DNA of 64,000 bases from Vitis vinifera (Eukaryota; Streptophyta; Magnoliopsida; Vitales; Vitaceae). A program made the translations under genes and the position numbers. The DNA lies in assembly GCF_030704535.1 (NCBI RefSeq), contig NC_081818.1, positions 1,253,001-1,317,000 of the forward strand. The letters are read 5' to 3'. Shown one piece after another: positions 48,117-59,300 of this stretch. Below the pieces are notes generated by a model. It was given only the letters and a program-made list of their open reading frames with translations, was not told where the DNA came from and did no database searches. The first letter of the stretch is position 1, and each line of letters begins with the position of its first letter.

Positions 48117-48129
48117 AACTCTAATACCA
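48117..48129 (-). promoter_or_regulatory. Primer-binding site (initiator tRNA-Met type)
   Basis: On the - strand TGGTATTAGAG begins two bases inside the 5' LTR and matches the complement of plant initiator tRNA-Met 3' end (TGGTATCAGAG) with one mismatch. This fixes the element's orientation and identifies 48132-49377 as the 5' LTR. Confidence 0.85.
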
Positions 48130-48131
48130 AT

Positions 48132-49377
48132 TGAGAAAACAAAGGCTATACTTAGTTAAGAAAAACATCTAAAAAGAAAGGGGGGGGGGTAAATTGGGGT
48201 TTTTAAAATCTTTTCAATCACAACAAATTCAAACAAAATATAAGCAAAATAAAGAGATAGATAGAGTTTAGAGAATTCAAACTCGGGTTTATAGTGGTTC
48301 GACACTTCCTTGCCTACGTCCACTCTCCTTAACCTCCTAACTAAGTGAGGGTTCCACTAACTTGAAGCTTCAACCAAGCTTCCAATCTTCTTACACTTGG
48401 ATTCCGGCTCCAATGGGCTCTCACACAACCTCTTCAAGATTCAACCCTCTTGAAGGCTTTAACACTCAGAGTTTTACAAGATATAATCCCTCAACCTAGC
48501 TTAAGGATGACTCAAATACAAGACAAGGCTAAGATGACACACAAGAGTGCACTAAAAGATATGCAAGTGGTGATTTAATGCACTATGAAAGAAATGAGAG
48601 CTTTTTGATCAAGAACAAGTAGGTAGGCTATTGAATGCAAGTGTTCTCTTATAAATAAATGAAGTGGAGCTATCAATTTATAGGTTTCTAAGCTTGGGAG
48701 TCAAAAACAGCAAAAGGTAACATCGTCCGGTCGAGTTAGGGGTCGACCGGTTCACTAGCCGTTGGAGCATTTAATGCATGACAGGTTACCGTTGCCTCAA
48801 TCGGACCTCGATTAATCATTGACCGGACCTCGACCGGTAAGAGAAACACATCGATCGGGAAGAGAAGGCTACTGGGAGAGAGAAAAGGTTTTTGACCTCC
48901 CTCGACCAGTCCTCGATCGGACGAGCACAACCGATCGACCGGTTCCTCAACCTGTTAAGCCGGTTGGCCATAGCCTCGACCGGTTGAGCCTTTTTGGCCC
49001 TGAAAACCTAATTTTTTATTCCTTTCTTTTCTAACACTTATGCAAGGTCTTTAGGAAATTATTAAGCCAATTATAAAACATTTTGCCTAAGGTACATTAG
49101 TTAGAAACTCGGGTTTTAATAAAATCGAAGTTTTAAAGAATAAACTGAGTTTTCTAAGATGCATGAAACGTATGAAAATCCTAAGTGCACTCATGCATTC
49201 ATCTTACATTAGTTTCTCATGATCACAAGTCTTCCAAGCGTCTCGATCTTGTATCCATTTGGTCCTTTGATGAATTTTTGAGTTTATACCTGAGATTCTT
49301 AAACATTTAAACTAATTAGTCACTTAACCATGATTTGTTATCATCAAAACCTGATTAGGAGAACCCTTGGGCTTACA
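48132..49377 (-). repeat. 5' LTR of the Sirevirus-like element
   Basis: 1246 bp, starting TGAGAAAACAAAGGC and ending GGGCTTACA on the + strand. On the - strand a TATA box, CTATAAATTG, lies at about 48685-48675, with the CCGGTCGA-rich U3 block at about 48720-48990 just upstream of it. Confidence 0.9.
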
Positions 49378-49576
49378 ATAGTATTATTATGTGTCAATAA
49401 ATAAGACAAAAAATATTTAAATTAAGAATGTGTTAATAATTTTAACTTAATATTTAAAGTCATTTTTAACTTTAAATTGTAATATTAAGTTTTTTGCCAA
49501 ACATACTTGACTCACTTAATAACTTAAATTAAGTTATTAAGTGATTTTAAGTCATTAAATTGATTTATCAAGTGCT
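49378..49576. mobile_element. Right part of the MITE split by the Sirevirus-like element
   Basis: After the second ATAGT, the sequence continues the MITE: CATTTTTAACTTTAAATTGT, AACTTAAATTAAGTTATTAA and TTTAAGTCATTAAATTGATT match the reverse complement of 14621-14790. Together with 39356-39688 it makes one interrupted element. Confidence 0.75.
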
Positions 49577-49989
49577 CTTTAACTTTGAGTATTAGATTGT
49601 GTGAAACCAAGGTTTGGTTAATCTTGATTTTGATGATAACAAAACAAGGTTTAGAACTAATGATCATATTTCAAGTGTGATTAGGCAAGATGATTTCCAA
49701 AGTGGCAATCACAAAGACAAATCAAGCCAAGGAGAAATCATGAAGAAGAAGACCACCTCAAAGAGAAGAGTTTTTCAAGACCAAAGCTTCTTAAGATCTC
49801 TTTGTAAGGTTGTTGGTGCACTAGGACTTTCATGCATTTCATTCTTTATTTATGCACTAAAATCATCCAAGAGTAATATTGTTTTAAATATCTTTAAAAT
49901 TGGATGATTTCATGTTTTCAACTAAAACCTTGTGTTAAATAATTTTCAAACTTGTGTTAAAAGGTTTTAAGTTGAAAAAGGTTGGGTGT

Positions 49990-50215
49990 TGAGCCAAAAA
50001 ATGGCTCAACCGGTTCAACCGGTCGAGGAACCGGTCAACCGATTGTGCTCGTCCGGTCGAGTATCGGTCGAGGGAGGCCAAAAGTTTCTCTCTCTCCCAG
50101 TGACCTTCTCTTCCCGGTCGAGGTAACTCTCTTCCAGGTCGAGGTCCGGTTGAGGCCCAACGGTCACCTGCCAAACATTTAATGCTAACGGCTAGTCAAC
50201 CGGTCGACCCCTAGC
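49990..50215 (+). promoter_or_regulatory. CCGGTCGA-rich U3 block in solo LTR
   Basis: At least seven CCGG cores occur within about 225 bases, mostly as ACCGGTC, CCGGTCGAGG or CAACCGGTCGACC. Many are palindromic or nearly so. The block ends about 45 bases before the TATA box, where a plant retrotransposon's enhancer repeats would lie. It stands out sharply from the AT-rich surroundings. Confidence 0.6.
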
Positions 50216-50259
50216 TCAACCAGACAAACCCCCAAACGGCTAGTTTGACTTTTCTCTTC

Positions 50260-50267
50260 TATAAAAA
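50260..50267 (+). promoter_or_regulatory. TATA box of solo LTR copy 3
   Basis: TATAAAAA in the context CTTCTATAAAAAGGC lies downstream of the U3 block. It sets the direction of the LTR as + and would place transcription start near 50290. Confidence 0.6.
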
Positions 50268-50901
50268 GGCTCTAATCTTTATTGTTTAATAAGCTTAACC
50301 TTCCCAAATCATTCTTGATTATATTTGAGCTTTGGAAGAGTGTTTTTGAGTGCACCATTGTTTCATAACTTGCATATCTTTAGTGCACCATTCAATCCTA
50401 GTTTTTCTTGTATCTTTGAGCCTAAAGTTCTATTACTAGGATTTTTGTGAGATCATTATTTATATATCTTTGTGAGGAATTTTCTCAAGTGAGGGGTATC
50501 ACTTGAGAGGTTATTCAAGAGAGGGATATCTCTTGAAGAAGTGTAAAGGGTGCTTGGAGCCAAAAGTCCAAGAGGGTGAATTGGAACCATAATCCAATTG
50601 TAAAGAGATTGGAAGTTTGGTTGAAGCTTCAAAATAGTGGAACCCTCACTCGGTTAGGTGAGGAGAGTGGACGTAGGCAAGGAAGTGCCGAACCACTATA
50701 AACTCTCGTGTTTGCACTCTTTTTTCCCTAACTCTTTTAAATTATATGCAATTGTGTTTATTTTGTTTATTATATATTTGTATATAATTGTCTCTTATTT
50801 TTGCATAGTTTATATTTGTGAAAAAAATACCATTACCCTATTTACTCCCCCTCTAGGGTGATTACCATAGTTTGGATTAGCCTCAAATTCTTAACAGATT
50901 G

Positions 50902-52540
50902 CGTTTTGGAGTCATCGTATAGAGTCATGCGTTCAACCACCTAGAAACTTAAATGTACTTAATATTCCACGAGCATTCATTAATTACTGCGAGAGTGACT
51001 CTTATATTAATTTAGATTCCATGATATTTCGAGTATAAAAGTCATTAAGAGCTTTGATGTTACGTTAAGAATGAATTTGTAAATATATAATTTGATTTAT
51101 ATGATTTGATTACATGTCAAATTATCTACTAATATAAGTTAACCATTTGTAAAAATAATTTTTTTATAGTAAAAAAAAATATATTTTTTCAAACTTATAA
51201 AGTACGTTTGACAAATTTTTAATAAAAAAGAATATTTTTAAATTTTGTTATAAAAATATGTTGTTTTTAAAAATAAATTTGACCGCTTTTTCGTTGTTGT
51301 TTTAATTGAAAAAATAAAAAATATTTTTAAACCTTTTGTATTATTAGTATATAATTATGAAGTTTAAGAAAATTATTTTCCATATATATAAGTTTATAAA
51401 TAAAATTTTATTCTTTAAATAATTGACAACAACTCTTAAAAACCTTTTCCTAGTAAAAAAGGGTTTCCAATTTTTCTTCATCGTATTCTACTAATTTTCA
51501 TTAAATTATCCTTAAATTTTGCTTCCATAGTCTAATTTAATTATTTTAAGAATATATACTCCCTTAAAAAAACTTAAAATTTAGGTATTGTTTGGTAATT
51601 GTTTTTAAAAACAATTTTGAAAAATAGTTTTTGAAAACTATTATCTGATTTTTGTAAAGTCTATTTGAAAACCTAAAATTTATTTAACATATTTTTAAAA
51701 ATAATTTTTATATCTAGTATTTTATTTTTAATAATTCTACAGGTTTACATAACTATTTCTTAACAATTTTCAGAAAATAAGTAAAAATAACAAAAAATAA
51801 AAAATAAAAATATTTTCTCAAAACAATCTATTTTCTATTCTTAAGAATATAAAATAAAAAACAAATTTTAATTACTAAATGTGTTTTCTGCGTTTTATGT
51901 TATAAATAATAGAAAATTATTATAAAAAATAATTCTCAAACATACCTTTAAATTTTTTTATTGGTTAGACACGGAAAAAAAATTACAAATTAGATGTATG
52001 TTGATTAGAAAATAATTTCACAAATTAAATTTTTAAATAATTACATGATTAAAATGCTCATAATTTTCAAATATTTATTATCAGTAATTTCATAAGATAG
52101 TTTTTAAAATATATTTTTTTATTTTGAAAATATTTATCTATAAATATTATCATTTCCTTTCTATGATTTTTTTTCCCTTCAATTTCAATTACTGAATTTT
52201 AAAATTTGATATTTTATTTAATTGAAAAATTGGAGAAAATAAAAATAAAAATAAAGAGAGAGAGCAAAATCGGAAGAATAGAAATGGAATACAAAGTAGA
52301 TATGTTTTTGGATTTGTTGATATAAGCTTGACAAAGCTCTCTGCCTCACTTCTCGCACTCCAAACAAACCCTAACCCCTATCCTCCAATCCCCACCCTCC
52401 ATTTTCTAGGGTTTCGTACGATCCTCAATCCAATCCGCACTCTCTCCATTCGATTCTCTTCAACGTCCCTGGCGGATCGCTCATCGGACCACTGCAGTTT
52501 CCACCGATCTCTGTCTATCTTTCCGAATTCTCCGTGTCAA
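50902..52540. other. AT-rich region upstream of Di19; MITE inside
   Basis: This stretch is mostly A/T with homopolymer runs. A block at 51585-51955 begins GGTATTGTTTGGTAATTG and ends TTCTCAAACATACC, with inverted-looking ends, and resembles 12365-12660 and 23690-24110. The last 200 bases are the Di19 leader (AAACAAACCCTAACCCC). No gene was seen. Confidence 0.45.
51585..51955. mobile_element. MITE of about 370 bp
   Basis: It opens TAGGTATTGTTTGGTAATTG and closes ATTCTCAAACATACCTTTAA. The ends are roughly complementary (GGTATnGTTTG / CAAACATACC). No coding content is present. Confidence 0.55.
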
Positions 52541-52543
52541 GCC

Positions 52544-55500
52544 ATGGATGGTGATTCGTGGAGTGCTCGTTTGTCCTCGGCTACAAAGCGGTATCAGTCA
52601 GCCCTGCAGTCGCGATCTGGTGAGCTTGACAAGTTTGGTTGTTGTGTTTTTTTTTTCGGTGAGGAAATGGAGGTGAACGAGAGAAATTTTTTTTTTTTGG
52701 TAATCTGGACTTTTTGGTGTTTGGACCAGATTAAGCCCTAGGTTAGGAATTATTTTGTTTTGCTATTCTGTTTTTGGTAGGTGAGGCCCGTCAGGGAATG
52801 GAAGAATGGGAGAAATTGAAGTTCGGGAATCTCCAGGATTTTATTTGAGCCTAAGACAGAAAAATATTTATTTTTTGATGATCTGGAAATGAAGGAAAAA
52901 AAGTGGAGTTGTTTTGTTGTGTCCTGTTTGGTAGATGAGAAAATGGAGGAAAATATGGGGAATTGCAGGTTTGAGGTCTTGTATTCTTGTTGTTTAGGTC
53001 TGACCAAACTTAAGATAGAAAATATTTGTTTGTGAATGTAGGAAATTGCCTGGAATGGGAATTTTTCATTTTTTGTTATTTAAACCGAACTGCCCCTGAG
53101 GTAAAAAAAACATATTCGTTTTTCGTTGCTTGCCAAATGAAGGAGAAAACAGGGAAAGTCTTCTCGTTGCTTCTTGTTTGGTAGATGAGAAAATGAAGGA
53201 GAATGAGGGGAATTGCCAAATTGGTGTTTGTATCCTTGAACTTTTGTTGTTTAGACCAGACTGAGCCTAAGATAAAATTAATTTGTTTCTGCTCTGTTTT
53301 GGTAGAGGAGGAAATGGAGGAAAATGAGAGGAATTGAAGACTTGCAGTCTTGGGTCTCTTACTGTTATACCATACTGAGCCTATGATACCAAATATTTCC
53401 TTTATGTTCTCTTGGTAAATTAGAGAATGGAGGAAAATGAAAGGTCCTGAAGTTTTGCAATCTTAGATTTTTTGTTCTTGAGGCTAAACTCAGCCTAGGA
53501 TAGAAAAAAAAGGAAGAGGAATTAATGTTTTGGACTCTGAGGTTTTCTGGTTTTTAGATTAAATAAAGAGAGAATGAGCATAATAAATGCATTAGGTTGC
53601 AGAAAATGGAGGGTGAGAAAAGAATGGAAAATTTGGAGCTTAGAGTTTTTTCATTTGGCTGGCAAGAAAGTTAAGAGAAAATAACAGGGATTGAAAAATT
53701 TAAACTTACCTTAATTTTTTGGAACAAACAGTTTCTGAGATGAAAATTCCTCCTCCTTTATGTTCCATTTGGTTACTGAGAAATTTAAAACCTCAACTCT
53801 ACTAAGTGTGACATGGCTAATAGAATGAATGTTAAAAAAAAAGGGAAATAGAAGAGCTTTGAGGCTCAGATTTGTCATCATGTAGACTTAAGAAATTGGA
53901 AATGTGCATTCAACTGATCCTAATACCACTGTTTGTTTGCTGGGAAAACAAAAGACGGAAGGACTTTGTTTAAATATCAAGCTTTTGGATTCTGGTTGCT
54001 TAAAACTAAACAAACACCTTTCTTGAACTTAGATTAACATTATCATTTGGCTTGTACATTTTCATTTTACGTTCAAGTCATGACATGTTTAATAAACTTT
54101 CGAGGAAAGGGAATATTAGGAAAGAGAATCAGAGTGAGAAGGATAGAGAATGCAAGGTATCGAAATTGAGAATTTCATTGGAGTGTTCACAAATTTGTCA
54201 GGAAACATACTGAGAATGAAATTGCTACCCTTTGAAGTGTTTAGTACTAGTAGAGGAAATAGAATGAAATGTTTAGTTTTATTGTAATGACCTTATCCAT
54301 TTTATTTTAGATCTATGATTGCAAAGCAAAAAAACATGTTAAATTGATTGTGCATAGGAATAAAACTTATGTCTGCCTATGAAAAAAAAATCATAGGAAT
54401 AAAACTTGTCTTGAATTCTAATTGAAAAACAAAAAACTCATGTCTTAAATTTGTTATAATTTTACATAAAAAAAATTCTACCATTACTTTTTAATATGCA
54501 ATTATTTATAAAATTAACAACATTTCATAATTAATTTATCTCTTTTTTATTAATAAAAATTATTAGTGACATAACAAATAACTATAACATGAATAATGCA
54601 CTATAATATTGGGGGCATGATAATTATTGCTTATTTGGAGGCACAATGGAAAATTAGGCAATCAATGCACAAAATTCGATTCCTCAAATTTGAAAAATCC
54701 AATTCATGAAGGAGGGTGGGAAAACAAGTTTCCTCATATTTGATGAATGAGTTTCCTCAAATTGTAGTAGGGCCCACACAAACTTTTCATTCTGAAGTCT
54801 AAGTAAACAGAAGCGTTGGAGGAATGGAAATGAATTCCTTTCTATTGATTCTGGGTGAATCAAGTAGACATGCCTTTAGTTGCTGAGTAACAGATGGGAA
54901 GGAAAGGGAATTTGAAAATTTCAGTCTTTGTTCTTTTTGTTGTTTAAGCCTGAGTAAATAAAAACATGCCAATCTGATGAGCCTAATACAAGCATTTAGG
55001 TTTGCTGATGTAAGCATTTCACAGAAAACATAGGATTCAAAATTTAATTTTGTGTTTCTTTCTTCAGCCACCAGTTTAACAGTTAGATTTCTGAAGTTCA
55101 TGGATTAAGTATTAGTTGAATTTGTTCTTAATTTTACTTTAATTTGAATGTTATGTTATTGATGTAGATATGTTCATGGGATTTGAAGAATTTGATGGAG
55201 ATGAAGACATAAGGGAGGAGTTTCCTTGCCCATTCTGTTCAGAGTATTTCGACATTGTGGGATTATGCTGCCACATAGATGATGAGCATCCTGTGGAGGC
55301 AAAGAATGGGGTATTACTCATTTTCTGTATATTGATAACCAGCATTCCTATCCATGGCAATGAGATCAACTACTGTTTTATGGGGTGGGGGGTCCGTACT
55401 ATTGGGAATTTGACAATGGCACCTATAAAAAATATTTAACAATGGTAACTAAAATGTATGTTGCTGCTAAGGTTTATTAGTTTTCATTTGTATAGGATAC

Positions 55501-56322
55501 TAAATTTGAAAGACTGGATATTTAGGTTCTTGTTTATTATGTAAACATGATTATTATAATCCTAATTATGTTTTGTGGTAGTTTCTCAAATAGGTTTGTT
55601 GCAATTTAGGAGATCTTTATTTATTTTAGATAGTGGATAAGAAGTTGTTCCCTGATGGGAAGGCGTTCAAATTGAAGTTTAATTTTTCTGATGATGGGTG
55701 TTGTTTATTTGCAGGTGTGTCCAATTTGTGCAATAAGGGTGGGGGTTGATATGGTTGCACACATAACTTTGCAACATGGGAGTGTTTTCAAGATATCCTT
55801 TTTCCATTGTATTGGTATTTATTATCATGGGTCTTTGAAATCATTTTCTTGCACCACTCTTGAATCAGTTTTTTGGAACGTCATTACAAAATAATTTGCT
55901 TGAGCATTTCACGTAACATTTTCTTCTGAAAAATGAGTTTTGCCTGGAGTTGATAGGTGTGGAGGTCAACCATTGAACATAGATGGTTTGCGGTAAATGT
56001 CATTTTAAAGAAAGATTTAAGGCCTCAATGAATATTTAGTACCTTGAAGGCTTGAAACAAATGGACCTCAACAAATGGGGCATTGATTAGAGCCACCTAA
56101 CTTTCCTTGACAACTGAGTTTTGTATTTGTCTTTGTTGATTTTTAAGGTAGATTTTCTCCATGAGCATCTTTAATACAATGCGCAAAATTTTCAAGTCTT
56201 TGTGCATGGTCCACACTTTTTTAATTTAATGTTTATCAAGGATATTGTCAGATTTATTTATTTATATATCAAAATTTGGAAATGGTATAAATATATGGTG
56301 GTATCTCCAATATCTGATGGTG

Positions 56323-56361
<39 letters not shown>

Positions 56362-59300
56362 TCAAAATTTTCATATTTTGCCATTAATTTCTACCCATGA
56401 TTTTAAATTGACAGATTCTATCAATATCTTCTTATTTCCAGAAACTTAATGCAGTTAATATTCTAATGTTTAGTATGGCAATGATGGATTTAGCCTTGTG
56501 TTCTGGATTACTTAACAGAAAGTTACATGCAGCGCAAGAGGAAGACACGTAAAGGTGGTTCTCATTCAACTCTTTCTTTGTTGAGGAAAGAGCTTCGAGA
56601 AGGAAATCTACAGTCCCTATTTGGGTCATCTTCCTGTATAGTCTCTTCATCCAGTGCAGCACCTGATCCATTGTTGTCATCATTTATTTTGCCTATGGCT
56701 GATGACTATATTGGTGTCCAGCCTCAGCTTTCGGCTCAAACAACCTCAACCAAGAAAAACTCAGATGAAAATGTATTAGAAAGGTACATAATTGCATTCT
56801 CATCTTGTCTTTGCATGTCTTCCTTTTTGTGTTTGATTAGTTGTGCATGAAAAATGGTATAGATGATCTTTGCCTATAAAATTTTTCAAAAGAGAAATGA
56901 ATGAAAAATGGTATAGACGATAATGATACTCCATTACAGCCATCTTATTTGTGTGATATTACAGGGGAATGAGCCCTCTAAAAAAATTGCTCTTTAAATG
57001 AACAAGGACATGTGCATCTTGGGGATGGGTTTGTGTCGTTTTTTGTTGGATGTAACTCTTAAGATTTTCTCTTGGAAAAATCTGTGGGGGTGGGGGGGAT
57101 GGGTAACTGGCTCAAAAAAAGTGGTGAGAAAGGTGCTTTCATATTTTCATCATTCGTTTGAGGAGGGTCATCAAATTTTGGATGTGGCCTTTATAGCGAA
57201 TGAAGCCATTGACTTACAGTTGTTGGAACTCTCATTTCTCAAGACAAATCCATGATTGAGAGGTTGAGGTGGTGGCGACTCTTTTTTTTTTTTTTGGGTG
57301 GTGGTAGGGGGGGACTACAAGGTCAAACAATTAGTAGGGACATTGAGGAAAATGTTGTGGTTGAATTTGAAGTGTGGCAAAGTTTTTGTTAAATATTTCT
57401 GAAAAACCTAAGTCCAATTGGGTTACACCCAGAAAAAGAAAAAAAGGGGAAGGGGAAGGGGGGGTTGTTTGTTAATGAGTGTATTTTAAAATTTTCTTAA
57501 ATAGGGAGTTGAGTTTTTAGCCCAATTAAACCTGGAAGATATCAAAGATAATTATAATAATCAAAGTAACCAAGATAAGAAAAACATATGTGATGGATAC
57601 AAGAATTTTTATGTGGAAAACCCCCACACTAACTGTGGAGATAAAAAACCACGGAGTCTAAGACCTCTAATATAAATACACTATTCGAGATCAAGTTACA
57701 TAGATTTACTTGATTGCTTACCCTAAGACTTACTCTCTAGTATCTACAACTTGATCCACGCACGTGATGCAACAATCTCCAATTGCTTCTAGTGAATACA
57801 TTTCAGCACTACTGAAGGGATGCAGGTCTTCAAACAACCCAAGATTCGATAGTATGAATCTTTCTTGAGAGTTTGGGAATATGGTGTGACAAGGTAGGCT
57901 TACTCCCATGAAAAGTGTCCACCCCTAGAAGGGTTATAATAGGGTTGATATAGGCATAAAAGCCATATGGGAATTGGTATCTCAAAGTTCCCAAACTCGA
58001 TTTGCGTGAGTAATTTGAAAATATTTTACCATATTCTGGTAGATTCTGGTAGATTCTGCTTGAGCGCACTTAACCACCACTTGTTCGCCTTGGGTTGAGC
58101 ATTGGTCAAGCGCTTGAGTGGCCCCAATGCTTGAGTGTTGTTACCTTGCTTGAGCGGTCCCTGCAGTTTTTAAATATTTAATAAAACATTTTTAATTCCA
58201 GAAAAATACCAATCCTTTTCATGCCCCTTTGATCACCTAACTTGCCACAAGCCAAACCTTTTTAGACGTACCTGTGACTTTCTAGTTGAACGAACAATAA
58301 CCTCGAATCTTTAATGGAGAGTAAGTCGCTTTCTAAAAAGTTTCCTGAGTCAGAAAATAAATTGGAACAAAATTGTCAACACATGAAAATATCCAAAGAT
58401 AATTTCTTCTCTGCTTTGTTTAACAAAAGGATGGAGAATTTATGTACCAGCATGGTTTGGAAACTTTAGGTTCCATTGAGGGTTGACTTATTTTTTTTCT
58501 TGGGAAGCTATGTGGGGAAGAATCTTGTTCCAACTCAAAAGGAGGGGACTGCAATAAAGAACTTCTAACAATCATGTTTGATATAGCCAAACAATAATTT
58601 TGGTTATTTCGAATGATAGGGTTGCAAGATTTTTATTGTATAAAAATTTAATACAAATGTAGTTATATTCCCCAAAATAATCATAATGAATTTTGTTTGA
58701 AGAAAAAAACCAGTTTGCTTCTAGAGCTAGACTATATGACATTAAGTTTTTGTCAATAGTTAATTTTGATATAACAATAAATTAGATTTTTTCAAATGAT
58801 TAGGTAGAACTATTTTGATTGCAAAGAAATTTAATAAGGAAGTAGTTTTACATATCAAAAAAGAAAAGAAAAAGGAAGTGGTTATGTTTATCAAAATCAT
58901 CATGCTGGACAATGCTACAATAAAGAACTCTTAACAGTCATTTTTTAAATAGCCAAACAATAATTTTGGTTCTTCTGAATAATGGGGTTACAAAAATTAG
59001 ATTGCAAAAAATTTTAATACAGATGTAGTTATATTCCCCAAAATCATCATAATGAATGTTTGGATGAAAAAAATCGGTTTTCTTCAAGATCTAAGCTATA
59101 TACTATACTATATTAAGTTTCTGTCAGTGGTTAATATTGATATAACAATAAAATTGATTCTTTAAAATGATCAAGTAGGGCAATTCTGATTGCAAAGAAA
59201 TTTAATAAGGAAGTAATTCTGTTTGTCAAAGTCATCATAATGAGTTGTCATGTGAAAAAAGTAAATTTGATAACAGATGAGGATTTCCTTTCGAGCATGG

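Larger units (their letters stand above)
39689..49377 (-). mobile_element. Sirevirus-like Ty1/Copia retrotransposon with extra post-pol reading frame
   Basis: This 9.69 kb element is bounded by TG...CA ends and an exact 5-bp duplication, ATAGT (39684-39688 and 49378-49382). LTRs are 39689-40919 and 48132-49377. Order on the - strand: LTR, primer site, gag (from about 48079), protease, integrase, reverse transcriptase and RNase H (ending about 43304), a gap of about 600 bases, an additional reading frame region (42694-41225), G-rich polypurine tracts and LTR. The order PR-INT-RT-RH is diagnostic of Copia. The long gag with coiled coil, the extra frame after pol, and GGGGGAGA-type tracts point to the Sirevirus lineage. 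In-frame stops and frameshifts in gag, pol and the extra frame mean it cannot encode a full set of proteins. Confidence 0.92.
49600..50896 (+). mobile_element. Solo LTR with perfect target duplication, copy 3
   Basis: 1297 bp from TGTGAAACCAAGGTTTGG to CCTCAAATTCTTAACA, flanked by GATTG on both sides (49595-49599 and 50897-50901). It is the inverted homologue of 27345-28616 and 37707-39029. Its + strand shares blocks with the Sirevirus-like LTR (AACCAAGG start, GATGATAACAAA, TAGTGGTTCGG on the other strand), so both belong to one wider lineage. The U3 motif block is 49990-50215, and TATA is at 50260. Confidence 0.95.

Noticed and set aside
52328-52543. N-terminal extension of Di19 upstream of 52544
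   Set aside because: The frame is open, but MDGDSWSARLSS is the conserved family start. The upstream part is proline- and serine-rich leader with no family match.
55151-55369. Open frame of 72 codons on the - strand in Di19
   Set aside because: It is the shadow of Di19 exon 2 and its flanking intron.
57480-58390. Complete solo LTR in Di19 intron 4
   Set aside because: I could not find matching ends or a target duplication, so it is only listed as a possible fragment.
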